A stretch of DNA of 64,000 bases, from the NCBI GenBank assembly GCA_002842045.1, contig PHBX01000002.1:124001-188000 (forward strand), read 5' to 3'. The stretch's first letter is position 1. Each line of letters opens with the position of its first letter. Shown here piece by piece: positions 34,889 through 44,017 of this stretch. The notes beneath the pieces are model-generated. The model was not told where the DNA came from and ran no database searches. It saw only the letters and a program-made list of their open reading frames with translations. Source of the DNA: Chloroflexi bacterium HGW-Chloroflexi-3. Lineage in GTDB: Bacteria > Chloroflexota > Anaerolineae > Anaerolineales > Anaerolineaceae. Both the position numbers and the translations under genes were made by a program.

Positions 34889-36646
34889 ATGCATAAATCG
34901 ATTTTAGTAAGAATAGCCAGCCCTTTTGTCCTTTTAATAATTGTATTGTTTACTGGTCTCGGAATTTATCTCACCGTTTTTGTTAAGAATATTTATATTG
35001 AATCGTTGATTCAACATTTGGAAGTAAATGCAAAAATTATTGCAGACCAGGCAAAACCCTATTTAATTTCCAACTTTAATCTTCAAAATCTGGAAAAAAT
35101 CACAACCAATAATTCGGAACTGATGGCAGCGCGAATTACTATAATTCGTCCAGACGGGATTGTTTTAACTGATTCTGAAATAAATACGTATGAATTGGAA
35201 AATCATAGTAATCGTAAAGAAATAATCGAAGTCCTCCAACAAGGGTTTGGATCAGACATCCGGGTCAGTCAATCTATAAATGAAGAATTATTATATGTTG
35301 CTTTGCCAATAACCAATGAAAATGACGATATCATAGCCATTTCGAGAATTTCTATTTCGATTTCAACGATTAATCAAAAATTACGAATTTTCCAAATATC
35401 GATCATTGGAGCCTCCTTATTAACTGCAGTAGTCGTAATTTTCCTGGCTTTTATGATTACAAAAAGAACTTTAAACCCTCTCAAGAAACTTAATTATGCT
35501 ATTATTCGCATGGAGATTGTTGATTTTGATTTTGAACAAAATGCGAACACCAAAGATGAAATCGAATTATTAAGTCAATATCTTTTGAAAATCACAGATC
35601 ATTTGAATAAACAAAATGAAGAATTAAAATTGGAGAGGAAAACTCTTAATGCTGTATTAAACCAGATGACAGACGCAGTTTTAATTGTGGATGAAAGTGG
35701 AACAGTCCAATTATCCAATCCTGCAGCAGAACGACTTTTTAATTTCAAAAGAGAAGATGTTTCTGAAAAATCAATCATCGAAATATTGAGAAATCACCAA
35801 TTATTTGATCTATGGAAAACCTGTAGAATAGAACGAATTCAAAAAGAAATAACAGTTGAAATAAACCCAAGTAAATTATTTGTGCAAGCAATCGCCAAAC
35901 CATTAGATGAAATTTTTTCAGGGGGGGTCTTATTGGTCATCCAGGATTTGACACGAGTACGACAACTTGAAAAAATTAGAAGTGATTTTGTCAGCAATGT
36001 CTCACATGAATTGAGAACCCCAATTGCTTCCATAAAAGCCTTATCGGATACTCTTCAAGAAGGTGCCCTTGAAGATCCTCCAGCAGCGCGAAGATTCTTA
36101 AACAGAATGGATGTGGAAATTGATAACCTTACCCAAATGGTGCAGGAATTATTAGAATTGTCAAAAATTGAATCTGGAAGAGTTCCTTTACGAAAAATCT
36201 TTATTTCTCCAAAGGTCCTGGTTGATCAAGCGATTGAAAGAATGCAAGTTCAAGCGGAACGATCAGGATTAAGTCTTTTTCCAGATATTCCGGATTTTTT
36301 ACCAGGAATTCTGGTTGATCCGGACAAAATTGGACAGGTATTTGTAAACTTATTGCATAATGCGATTAAATTCACTCCTCCAGGAGGGATGGTAAAAGTT
36401 AAAGCTCAAGAGATATCCAATGATATTATTTTTTCGGTAGAAGACACTGGAATTGGAATTGATGGTGATTCTCTTAATAGAATTTTTGAAAGATTTTTTA
36501 AAACAGATCGCGCGCGATCATCTGGAGGAACAGGACTTGGCTTATCAATTACCAAACATATTATTGAAGCACATAATGGAAAAGTTTGGGTGGAAAGCAA
36601 TTTAGGCAATGGGAGTAAATTTTTCTTTTCAATCCCCAAAAAATAA
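34889..36646 (+). CDS. PhoR/PnpS-like sensor histidine kinase
   Basis: 585 residues. A membrane helix at about residues 8-30, an extracytoplasmic sensor of about 140 residues, a second helix at about 170-192, a HAMP-like linker, a PAS domain (about 255-350), the dimerisation domain with His373 (NVSHELRTP) and an HATPase domain with NLLHNAIKF, DTGIGI and GGTGLGLSI. This is the domain order of Gram-positive PhoR and PnpS. Together with the upstream regulator it forms an operon. A phosphate role fits the pst/phoU genes in the window but is not proven. Confidence 0.9.
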   Translation: MHKSILVRIASPFVLLIIVLFTGLGIYLTVFVKNIYIESLIQHLEVNAKIIADQAKPYLISNFNLQNLEKITTNNSELMAARITIIRPDGIVLTDSEINTYELENHSNRKEIIEVLQQGFGSDIRVSQSINEELLYVALPITNENDDIIAISRISISISTINQKLRIFQISIIGASLLTAVVVIFLAFMITKRTLNPLKKLNYAIIRMEIVDFDFEQNANTKDEIELLSQYLLKITDHLNKQNEELKLERKTLNAVLNQMTDAVLIVDESGTVQLSNPAAERLFNFKREDVSEKSIIEILRNHQLFDLWKTCRIERIQKEITVEINPSKLFVQAIAKPLDEIFSGGVLLVIQDLTRVRQLEKIRSDFVSNVSHELRTPIASIKALSDTLQEGALEDPPAARRFLNRMDVEIDNLTQMVQELLELSKIESGRVPLRKIFISPKVLVDQAIERMQVQAERSGLSLFPDIPDFLPGILVDPDKIGQVFVNLLHNAIKFTPPGGMVKVKAQEISNDIIFSVEDTGIGIDGDSLNRIFERFFKTDRARSSGGTGLGLSITKHIIEAHNGKVWVESNLGNGSKFFFSIPKK

Positions 36647-36691
36647 AATTTTGATAATTTACCAAAGGTGTCATTAGACCAAATTAATTTT

Positions 36692-36724
36692 TTGTGCGAT
36701 AATTCACATTATTCCTTGTGAATT
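36692..36724 (+). promoter_or_regulatory. Rex-like operator over the cydAB -10
   Basis: TTGTGCGATAATTCACAT (36692-36709) matches 15 of 18 positions of the widely described Rex consensus TTGTGAA-W4-TTCACAA. The predicted -10 GATAAT (36698-36703) is inside it, so binding would block RNA polymerase. A second TTGTGAA half-site is at 36716-36722, and AATTCACA-N8-TGTGAATT (36701-36724) forms a perfect inverted repeat. Rex represses cydAB-type genes until NADH rises. No rex gene is in this window. Confidence 0.55.
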
Positions 36725-36772
36725 TCTCATATTGGATTTAATCATTTAAAAAATCTCTAATTGGAGAAAAAT

Positions 36773-38149
36773 ATGAATGAAATCGTGATTAACTTATCAA
36801 GATGGCAATTTGCATTAACTACTGTATATCATTTCTTCTTTGTTCCCTTGACAATTGGTTTGTCATTAATTGTGGCGATTATGCAAACCATCTATTTTAA
36901 ATCTGGCAATGTGATGTATAAGCAGATGACCAAGTATTGGGGGAAATTGTTTCTCATAAATTTTGCAATGGGTGTCGTCACAGGCATTGTAATGGAATTT
37001 CAATTTGGTATGAATTGGTCGGAATATTCAAGGTTTGTCGGTGACATTTTTGGAGCACCATTGGCGATTGAAGCCTTGTTAGCTTTCTTTCTTGAATCGA
37101 CCTTTATTGGAGTATGGGTATTTGGATGGGAAAAACTCTCAAAAAAATTACATTTAATATCAATCTGGTTAGTCGCCATCGGATCCACGCTTTCAGCTTT
37201 TTGGATTTTGGTCGCTAATTCCTTTATGCAAGCACCCATGGGGTTTGTACTTGAAAATGGAAGAATGGTGATGAATGATTTTGGCGCATTGGTAGGAAAC
37301 CCGAATGTGTGGGTCCAATTTCCCCACACTGTATTAGGAGGATACACAACCGGTGCTATGTTTATTTTAGGAATAAGTGCATACTTTCTTTTTCGAAAGG
37401 AGCACGTTGATTTATTCCAAAAATCATTTCAAATAGCTACAATTATTGGATTGATTTCAGTGTTTTTGGTCATTTTAGTTGGTCACAGTCAAGGCCAACA
37501 TATGGTAAAAACACAACCCATGAAAATGGCTGCTGCAGAAGCATTGTGGGAAACAGAAAATCCCGCTTCATTCTCAATCATTTCCATTGTTGATCAGGAG
37601 AACCAAGAAGACATTTTTTCAATCCGAATCCCTGCAGTTTTAAGTTTGCTTTCCTATAATCGGTTTGAAGGCGAGGTAAGAGGTATAAAAGATATACAAA
37701 CCGATTATGAACAACTATACGGACCTGGAAATTACATTCCTCCCATCACAATTAATTATTGGGCATTTCGGGCTATGGTTGGTTCCGGTTTCCTGATGTT
37801 CTTTCTTACTTTGTTAGGGCTTTATTTGATTATGAAGAAGAAAGCCCTGAATTACAAGTTGTTAAAATTTTTCCCATTTGCAATTGGATTGCCTTATCTT
37901 GCAAATACTTCTGGCTGGATATTAACTGAAGTAGGCAGGCAACCCTGGGTAGTTTATGGCTATTTGCGAACTTCAGATGCTATTTCACCGAATTTAACTG
38001 TTGGTATGCTATGGTTATCAGTAATAGGATTTACAGTTATATATGGGGTGTTAATGGTTGTCGATGTTTATTTGTTAACAAAGTATGCAAGGAAAATTTC
38101 AGTTGACGAACCTAAACGAACTGAAGATGAAAAAACCTATTGGGAATGA
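36773..38149 (+). CDS. cydA: Cytochrome bd ubiquinol/menaquinol oxidase subunit I
   Basis: Quinol-oxidising subunit that carries haems b558, b595 and d. The 458-residue protein keeps His20 (high-spin haem ligand region RWQFALTTVYHF), the Glu pair in IEALLAFFLESTF, the haem b558 His in VQFPHTVLGG, and GRQPWVVYG near the C-terminus. The Q-loop is short (GHSQGQH to the next helix). The start at 36773 is chosen because GGAG is six bases before it; a TTG at 36761 would swallow the Shine-Dalgarno. It is followed by cydB after 12 bases. Confidence 0.96.
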   Translation: MNEIVINLSRWQFALTTVYHFFFVPLTIGLSLIVAIMQTIYFKSGNVMYKQMTKYWGKLFLINFAMGVVTGIVMEFQFGMNWSEYSRFVGDIFGAPLAIEALLAFFLESTFIGVWVFGWEKLSKKLHLISIWLVAIGSTLSAFWILVANSFMQAPMGFVLENGRMVMNDFGALVGNPNVWVQFPHTVLGGYTTGAMFILGISAYFLFRKEHVDLFQKSFQIATIIGLISVFLVILVGHSQGQHMVKTQPMKMAAAEALWETENPASFSIISIVDQENQEDIFSIRIPAVLSLLSYNRFEGEVRGIKDIQTDYEQLYGPGNYIPPITINYWAFRAMVGSGFLMFFLTLLGLYLIMKKKALNYKLLKFFPFAIGLPYLANTSGWILTEVGRQPWVVYGYLRTSDAISPNLTVGMLWLSVIGFTVIYGVLMVVDVYLLTKYARKISVDEPKRTEDEKTYWE

Positions 38150-38161
38150 TCGAGGTGAATT

Positions 38162-39178
38162 ATGAACTATGAAACAATTTGGTTTTTGCTTATTGCTGTA
38201 TTATTTATTGGATATTTCATTTTAGAAGGTTTTGATTTCGGTGTAGGAATCTTACTGCCCTTTGTTGCAAAAAGTGACACTGAGCGAAGAATGGTGATTA
38301 ACACAATTGGTCCTCATTGGGATGGAAATGAAGTCTGGTTAATCACCGCTGGTGGTGCGATGTTTGCAGCATTTCCAAATTGGTATGCGACCTTGTTTAG
38401 CGGTTTCTATATAGCATTATTCCTAATGTTAATTGCATTGATTTTGCGAGGGGTGGCTTTTGAATTTCGGAGTAAAGTTGGTGACAGTAAATGGCGAAAA
38501 TTTTGGGATTGGTCAATTTTTGTCGGAAGTATTATTCCTGCAATATTATGGGGAGTTGCCTTCACTAATTTTATTCGGGGCGTTCCGATTGGAGATAATT
38601 TTGTTTACACAGGTAACTTTTGGGATTTGATCAATATTTACTCAATAATTGGAGGACTTGTCACTTTAACAGGGTTTACTGTACAAGGGGCGATTTTTCT
38701 ATCAATGAAATTGGAAAAACCATTTGCAAATAAAATCAACAATCTTGCAATGAAACTTTGGTTCCCTAATATTTTCGTTTTACTGTTATTTGTTATCGGA
38801 ACTTATTTCTTCACAGACATAATTGATCAACTTGGCGTAAATCCAGGAGTTGTACCAATTGGCGCTGTATTATCATTGTTTGTTGTAGGTTGGTTTTTAA
38901 AAATTAATCGAAATGGATGGGCTTTTTTTATGAATTGTCTGACGATTATTTTCTCAGCGAGTACTATTTTCCTTATACTTTACCCACGTGTCCTGGTTTC
39001 AAGCATTGATCCATTATACAATTTAACGATTATGAATAGTGCATCAGGCGAGTATACATTAAGAATTATGACATTAATTGCTCTCATATTTGTACCAATT
39101 GTTATCGCATATCAAGCATGGACTTATTGGGTCTTTAGAAAACGCATAACAAGTGATCCGAAAAGTCTTCATTATTAG
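38162..39178 (+). CDS. cydB: Cytochrome bd oxidase subunit II
   Basis: Partner membrane subunit of CydA. 338 residues, about eight or nine membrane helices, with the conserved opening EGFDFGVGILLPF and the motif GPHWDGNEVWLITAGGAMFAAFP split over the first loops. GAGGTG precedes the ATG. No CydX-like small ORF was recognised downstream before ridA. Confidence 0.95.
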   Translation: MNYETIWFLLIAVLFIGYFILEGFDFGVGILLPFVAKSDTERRMVINTIGPHWDGNEVWLITAGGAMFAAFPNWYATLFSGFYIALFLMLIALILRGVAFEFRSKVGDSKWRKFWDWSIFVGSIIPAILWGVAFTNFIRGVPIGDNFVYTGNFWDLINIYSIIGGLVTLTGFTVQGAIFLSMKLEKPFANKINNLAMKLWFPNIFVLLLFVIGTYFFTDIIDQLGVNPGVVPIGAVLSLFVVGWFLKINRNGWAFFMNCLTIIFSASTIFLILYPRVLVSSIDPLYNLTIMNSASGEYTLRIMTLIALIFVPIVIAYQAWTYWVFRKRITSDPKSLHY

Positions 39179-39220
39179 ATCGAATATTTTCTCCAATCAA
39201 ATGAGATATAGATTGCAAGG

Positions 39221-39226
39221 TATAAT
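39221..39226 (+). promoter_or_regulatory. -10 element of ridA
   Basis: AGG-TATAAT, 27 bases before the ridA ATG, with no good -35. The GGTATAAT string recurs at other promoters of the window (6807, 48339). Confidence 0.45.
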
Positions 39227-39253
39227 TGTCTGACAGATAAAAAAGGAAAAAAA

Positions 39254-39646
39254 ATGAGAAAAGTGATCATTTCCGAAAAAGCTCCAAAAGCAATTGGTCC
39301 ATATTCAGCTGCAATTGAGACTGAAACTTTTATTTTTACTTCAGGCCAATTAGGTCTTGATCCAGTTTCTGGTGAATTGGTTCAAGGAGGAATAGAAGCT
39401 GAAACACGTCAGGCAATAAAAAATTTATTTGAAGTTTTAAAATCATCTGGTTCAGATTTAAATTCAGTAGTAAAAACCACTGTATTTCTAAAAGACATTG
39501 GTGAATTTCCACTAATGAACAAGATTTATGGTGAATATTTTATTAATGAACCACCTGCCAGGTCTGCTTTTCAAGTTGCTGCTTTACCAAAAAATGCCTG
39601 TGTAGAAATTGAAGCTATTGCAGTAAAGAAAAATTTAGATCTGTAG
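39254..39646 (+). CDS. ridA: RidA family enamine/imine deaminase
   Basis: RidA hydrolyses reactive enamine/imine products of PLP enzymes such as 2-aminoacrylate. The 130-residue protein has the family length, the N-terminal APKAIGPYSAA and the active-site Arg in PPARSAFQV near residue 104, plus VEIEAIA at the C-terminus. AAAAAGGAAA precedes the ATG. It stands just before the exopolysaccharide genes and may share their transcript, with no evident functional link. Confidence 0.95.
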   Translation: MRKVIISEKAPKAIGPYSAAIETETFIFTSGQLGLDPVSGELVQGGIEAETRQAIKNLFEVLKSSGSDLNSVVKTTVFLKDIGEFPLMNKIYGEYFINEPPARSAFQVAALPKNACVEIEAIAVKKNLDL

Positions 39647-39697
39647 AATACAATCCACAGATTGTGGAAAAAATATACTGAAGGAATGAAACCATTA

Positions 39698-40690
39698 ATG
39701 AACTTAGTTTCAGTAATAGTGCCTTGTTATAACGAAGAAAAAAATATCAGTTTTTTACTTGAAGCACTAAATCAACAAACTTACCCTCATGAATTGGTCG
39801 AAATAATCATCATTGATGGCCAATCAACTGATAAAACCTTGACCGTAATTGATAATGAAAAAGAAAAAATTAAAAAATTAAGGATTAAAGTAATAACGAA
39901 TCCCCAAAAAAATATACCTTCAGCATTGAATATAGGAATAAGAAATAGTTCAGGCGATATTATAGTTCGTATGGATGCACACTCAATTCCCGATCCCAAT
40001 TACATAAAATTTTGTGTTGAAGACCTTAATAACAAGATGGGTTCGAATGTAGGTGGACGATGGGTCATAATTCCAGGTTCTGGATCAAAGATGGGAAAAT
40101 GCATTTCACTTGCAGCTTCACACCCATTTGGTGTCGGTGATGCCAAATATCGGTATAGTTCTGAGCCAGGATATGTTGATACTGTTCCATTTGGATCATT
40201 TTATCGAACTCTGATCGATGAAATTGGATATTTTAATGAGGATTTGCTAGCCAACGAAGATTATGAATTTAATGTAAGAATACGAAATTCCGGAAAAAAA
40301 ATATACTTTGACCCAAGAATCAAAACCCAATATATCTCCAGGGACACAATCCTGAGTTTATCAAAACAATATTGGAGATATGGATATTGGAAATTTCGAA
40401 TGCTACGGAAATATCCTGACACAATAAGGTGGAGGCAGGCAATTCCACCATTATTTGTCACTGGTATAATTTTATTAATTCTCATGTCAATTTTTATTCC
40501 AATTGTGTGGAGTCTTTTGAGCATAATTAGCCTGTTGTATGTTCTTATTTTAATTATTGGAACATTATCAGTAATTGATCTTAAAACCGAGTCGTACTGT
40601 CTATTTGGAACTCCCATAGCGATCATTGTTATGCATTTTTCTTGGGGGTTGGGTTTTTTATTTAGTTTGACAACTGGATTGGGAAAATAA
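39698..40690 (+). CDS. Glycosyltransferase family 2, membrane-associated
   Basis: 330 residues: a GT-A catalytic domain with SVIVPCYNEEKNI at the start, IIDGQSTDKT, and the DXD motif in RMDAHS, then two or three C-terminal membrane helices (about residues 245-300). The acceptor region EDYEFNVRIR is typical of ExoA-like succinoglycan transferases. Start choice is uncertain: ATG 39698 gives the canonical GT2 N-terminus with AAGGA 12 bases upstream; ATG 39686 and TTG 39662 are alternatives. It begins the exopolysaccharide cluster. Confidence 0.86.
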   Translation: MNLVSVIVPCYNEEKNISFLLEALNQQTYPHELVEIIIIDGQSTDKTLTVIDNEKEKIKKLRIKVITNPQKNIPSALNIGIRNSSGDIIVRMDAHSIPDPNYIKFCVEDLNNKMGSNVGGRWVIIPGSGSKMGKCISLAASHPFGVGDAKYRYSSEPGYVDTVPFGSFYRTLIDEIGYFNEDLLANEDYEFNVRIRNSGKKIYFDPRIKTQYISRDTILSLSKQYWRYGYWKFRMLRKYPDTIRWRQAIPPLFVTGIILLILMSIFIPIVWSLLSIISLLYVLILIIGTLSVIDLKTESYCLFGTPIAIIVMHFSWGLGFLFSLTTGLGK

Positions 40691-40694
40691 AAGT

Positions 40695-42122
40695 ATGGTT
40701 AATACAGATATAAGTCAAAAAGGTTTCTGGAAATTAAGGCCATCTGAAAGGAAATTGATCTTATTAACCGGTGACTTTATTATCGCGATTCTATCTTTAC
40801 TTATTGCGCTCTATTTTTGGTCGGTGGAACCAGATGAATGGTTAAAATTTTCTTTACAATTTTTGGTAGAGAGACCTCCATTTTGGTTTTATTTATTACC
40901 ATTTCTTTGGATTCTTTTTCTATCTGGTTTATACGATGTACGAAAAGTTCACAAAATTTCTGAAACAATTAATGGAATTGGAATTTCAATATTTCTCAGT
41001 ATTTCACTTTATCTAGTAGTATTCTTTTTATCTGAACCAAACACATTACCCAGATTAGGAGTAGCTTTATTTTTTGCAAGCGCAGCTTTATTGACCATTC
41101 TTTGGAGATTGATTTATATAAAAATCTTCACAGCATCCCGGTTTCAACGTCGAGTAATTATTGTTGGGGCTGGAAATTCTGGCAAGGCTTTAGTTGAGAT
41201 AATTGAGAAATTAAATCCCAAGCCTTTTCAATTAATAGGGTTGGTGGATGATGATCCAAATAAAATTAATGGAGAAATATCAGGTTACCCAATTTTAGGA
41301 TCCATTTCTGATCTCAAATTACTTTTGATTGAATTTAATATATCGGATGTTGTTTTTTCCATAACTGGTGAAATGGACCCTGTTGTTTTAAACGTTTTAA
41401 TAGAAGCCGAAGAAAACGGAATAGAAATCACATCAATGCCCGTAATGTATGAAGAATTGACCGGTCGAGTTCCAATATATTTATTAAAACCAGATTGGTT
41501 ATTACGAAGCTTTATAGATTATGCCCATGTCAATCGATTTTATGAGTTAGGTAAAAGACTAATCGATATTATTGGTGGATTAATTGGTGTAATTTTTACA
41601 TTTGTCTTGTATCCCTTCATAGGATTGGCAATTGTCGTAGATAACTGGGGTCCAATAATTTATTCACAAATTAGATTAGGGAAGAATGGAAAATATTACA
41701 ATATTTTGAAATTCAGAACTATGTTTGTAGACGCTGAAATAAATGGGAATTACAAGCCAGCAGAAGAAAATGACCAAAGAATTACAACGATTGGAAAGAT
41801 ATTAAGAAAAAGCCATTTGGATGAACTTCCTCAATTTATAAACATTCTCAAAGGGGAAATGAGCTTGGTTGGACCCAGGTCTGAAAGACCTATGATCGTA
41901 GAAAATTATCAAAGGGAAATTCCGTTCTATCGGGGAAGATTATTAGTGAAACCTGGGCTTACTGGATGGGCACAAGTAAATTATGGGTATGCATCTAGGA
42001 TAGAAGAAAATGCAATCAAGTTAGAATATGATCTTTACTATATTAAACATCGTGATCTAATGATGGATCTCTCAATTATGTTACTGACTATTAGTTCCGT
42101 TATAGGATTAAGAGGACGATAA
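40695..42122 (+). CDS. Polyprenyl-phosphate sugar phosphotransferase (WbaP/WcaJ-type)
   Basis: It attaches the first sugar phosphate to undecaprenyl phosphate, the committed step of exopolysaccharide repeat assembly. The 475 residues contain four N-terminal helices, a CoA-binding-like Rossmann domain (VIIVGAGNSGKAL near residue 152), then the bacterial sugar transferase domain with KRLIDIIGG, KFRTMFVDAE, RKSHLDELPQ and VGPRSERP. No Shine-Dalgarno is obvious. It is followed by the CapD-like gene after one base. Confidence 0.92.
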   Translation: MVNTDISQKGFWKLRPSERKLILLTGDFIIAILSLLIALYFWSVEPDEWLKFSLQFLVERPPFWFYLLPFLWILFLSGLYDVRKVHKISETINGIGISIFLSISLYLVVFFLSEPNTLPRLGVALFFASAALLTILWRLIYIKIFTASRFQRRVIIVGAGNSGKALVEIIEKLNPKPFQLIGLVDDDPNKINGEISGYPILGSISDLKLLLIEFNISDVVFSITGEMDPVVLNVLIEAEENGIEITSMPVMYEELTGRVPIYLLKPDWLLRSFIDYAHVNRFYELGKRLIDIIGGLIGVIFTFVLYPFIGLAIVVDNWGPIIYSQIRLGKNGKYYNILKFRTMFVDAEINGNYKPAEENDQRITTIGKILRKSHLDELPQFINILKGEMSLVGPRSERPMIVENYQREIPFYRGRLLVKPGLTGWAQVNYGYASRIEENAIKLEYDLYYIKHRDLMMDLSIMLLTISSVIGLRGR

Positions 42123-42123
42123 A

Positions 42124-44016
42124 ATGAGAGGTAGACCAAGTGTTAGAAACAAATATATTCTCTTTGGTGATCTTGTTTTAATTTTGATTTCGATTCTAGG
42201 CAGTTATGCGCTTAGGTTTGAATTAGGTCCTCAATTCTTCCAGTATCTTCCCAGTGCTATTTGGATAGCAGTAACTTCCCTGATCATAAAACCACTCGTT
42301 TATTATTTGTTTGGGCTATATCGACGAATGTGGATGTATGCCAGTGTTCAGGAATTAAAGGTCATAATTGTATCAGTAACCACTGCTTCTGTTGTGGTTT
42401 CATCGATAGTTATCTCATTATTGTCAATTGGTGTATTTGAAGGATTACCGCGTTCGGTTTTGGTAATTGATTGGATATTATCCTTGGTCTTTGTCGGTGG
42501 TATTCGTTTTTCATTGAGAATCATTGGCGATTCGATGTCAGTTGGTTCTGCGCCTTCAAAAAATAGTGATCAACGGAGATTAGTAATAGTTGGGGCTGGG
42601 GACGCGGGAGCGTTAGTGGTTCGTGAAATTCAAAAGAACCCCCAGATGAATTTACTACCTGTTGGTTTTTTGGATGACAATCCTGCAAAGCAAAAACAAC
42701 AGATCTTTGGGATTCCGGTTGTAGGTACGATAACAGATCTCCCGAAAGTACTCGAGAAATTACATGTTGATGAAGTCATTATTGCGATTCCAAGTGCTCC
42801 TGGTAGGGTGGTCAGATTGGTGGCTGATATATGCCGGCTGAAGAATAAACCTTTTCGTACAATGCCCGGGATTTATGAACTGTTAGGTGGCTCTGTAAAT
42901 GTAAATCGATTACGCGAAGTGGATATTACCGACTTGTTAAGAAGGCAACCAACGAACATGAATGAAGAAATTGTTGGTTCTTCATTAAGCGGAAAGATTG
43001 TTCTGGTAACTGGAGCAGGTGGGTCGATTGGTAAGGAATTATGCAGACAGATTTCTCGCTGGGGACCTTCAGAATTGATAATGATTGGACACGGAGAGAA
43101 TAGTATTTTTGAAAGTTTAATGGATATGAAAGAGAGTTTTCCAGGTCTTTCAATCATTCCAATCATCGCAGATATGAGAGATAAAATCAGATTAAAGCAA
43201 ATATTGACAAAACATCAACCGCAGATCGTTTTTCATGCTGCTGCGCATAAACATGTTCCGATGATGGAATTAAATATCGAAGAGGCAGTTACCAATAATA
43301 TTTTTGGAACGAGAAATTTAATCGAAGTTTGCCTCGAAACTGATGTTGATAAGTTTGTAATGATTTCAACAGATAAGGCAATCAGACCTAAAAATGTCAT
43401 GGGGGCTTCAAAAAGAATTGCAGAGATGATCGTTTTAAAAGCTGCTCAAAAAAGCAAAAAACCATATTGCGTAGTGAGATTTGGAAACGTGTTAGGAAGC
43501 AGAGGTAGTGTTGTTCCATTATTTAAACGACAGATCCTAAAAGGTGGTCCAATAACGATCACACATCCCGATATGAAAAGATACTTTATGACAATTCCTG
43601 AAGCTGTATACCTGGTGCTACATTCAGCAGGAATGGCAAAAGGCGGGGAGACGTTTGTTTTGAATATGGGCGATCAGGTTAAAATTGTAGATCTTGCTGA
43701 AGACCTAATCCGATTATCAGGATTGGAACCGGGTAGAGACATTGAAATTGTTTTTACAGGTTCGCGACCTGGTGAAAAATTAGAAGAAGATTTATGGGAT
43801 GAAGGTTTAACTTTTCAGAGAACAAATCATCCAGATATTTATCACCTATCCAATCAAGATGATTTACCATCGGAGGAGGTTGAAGCGGTGGTGAATGAAT
43901 TGATTCATTTAGCGTCAAAAGGAAATATTTCTGAAATTGTTAACATTTTTGATGAAAGAATCCCAGGGTCTCAAGTTCGAAAAACTCCACCAGCAGATTT
44001 GAATACAATTAACTAA
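42124..44016 (+). CDS. Membrane nucleotide-sugar epimerase/dehydratase, CapD/WbpM type
   Basis: 630 residues: four N-terminal helices, a CoA-binding domain (VIVGAGDAGALVVRE region near residue 155) and an SDR domain starting near residue 290 with VTGAGGSIGKELCRQ. The active-site segment reads NVMGASKR, with Met at the place of the usual Tyr, the normal state for this family. Members convert UDP-GlcNAc to 4-keto-6-deoxy sugars or the 4,6-dehydrated intermediate for diacetylated bacillosamine-type sugars. It supplies precursor for the adjacent glycosyltransferases. Confidence 0.93.
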   Translation: MRGRPSVRNKYILFGDLVLILISILGSYALRFELGPQFFQYLPSAIWIAVTSLIIKPLVYYLFGLYRRMWMYASVQELKVIIVSVTTASVVVSSIVISLLSIGVFEGLPRSVLVIDWILSLVFVGGIRFSLRIIGDSMSVGSAPSKNSDQRRLVIVGAGDAGALVVREIQKNPQMNLLPVGFLDDNPAKQKQQIFGIPVVGTITDLPKVLEKLHVDEVIIAIPSAPGRVVRLVADICRLKNKPFRTMPGIYELLGGSVNVNRLREVDITDLLRRQPTNMNEEIVGSSLSGKIVLVTGAGGSIGKELCRQISRWGPSELIMIGHGENSIFESLMDMKESFPGLSIIPIIADMRDKIRLKQILTKHQPQIVFHAAAHKHVPMMELNIEEAVTNNIFGTRNLIEVCLETDVDKFVMISTDKAIRPKNVMGASKRIAEMIVLKAAQKSKKPYCVVRFGNVLGSRGSVVPLFKRQILKGGPITITHPDMKRYFMTIPEAVYLVLHSAGMAKGGETFVLNMGDQVKIVDLAEDLIRLSGLEPGRDIEIVFTGSRPGEKLEEDLWDEGLTFQRTNHPDIYHLSNQDDLPSEEVEAVVNELIHLASKGNISEIVNIFDERIPGSQVRKTPPADLNTIN

Positions 44017-44017
44017 C

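Noticed and set aside
36701..36724. TTCACA/TGTGAA repeat considered as a CRP or FNR site
   Set aside because: The half-sites are in the reverse order of CRP (TGTGA-N6-TCACA) and do not match TTGAT-N4-ATCAA; the overlapping Rex-type match is better.
42873..43166. Two open frames antisense to the CapD-like gene
   Set aside because: Both lie opposite the conserved SDR region and have no support of their own.
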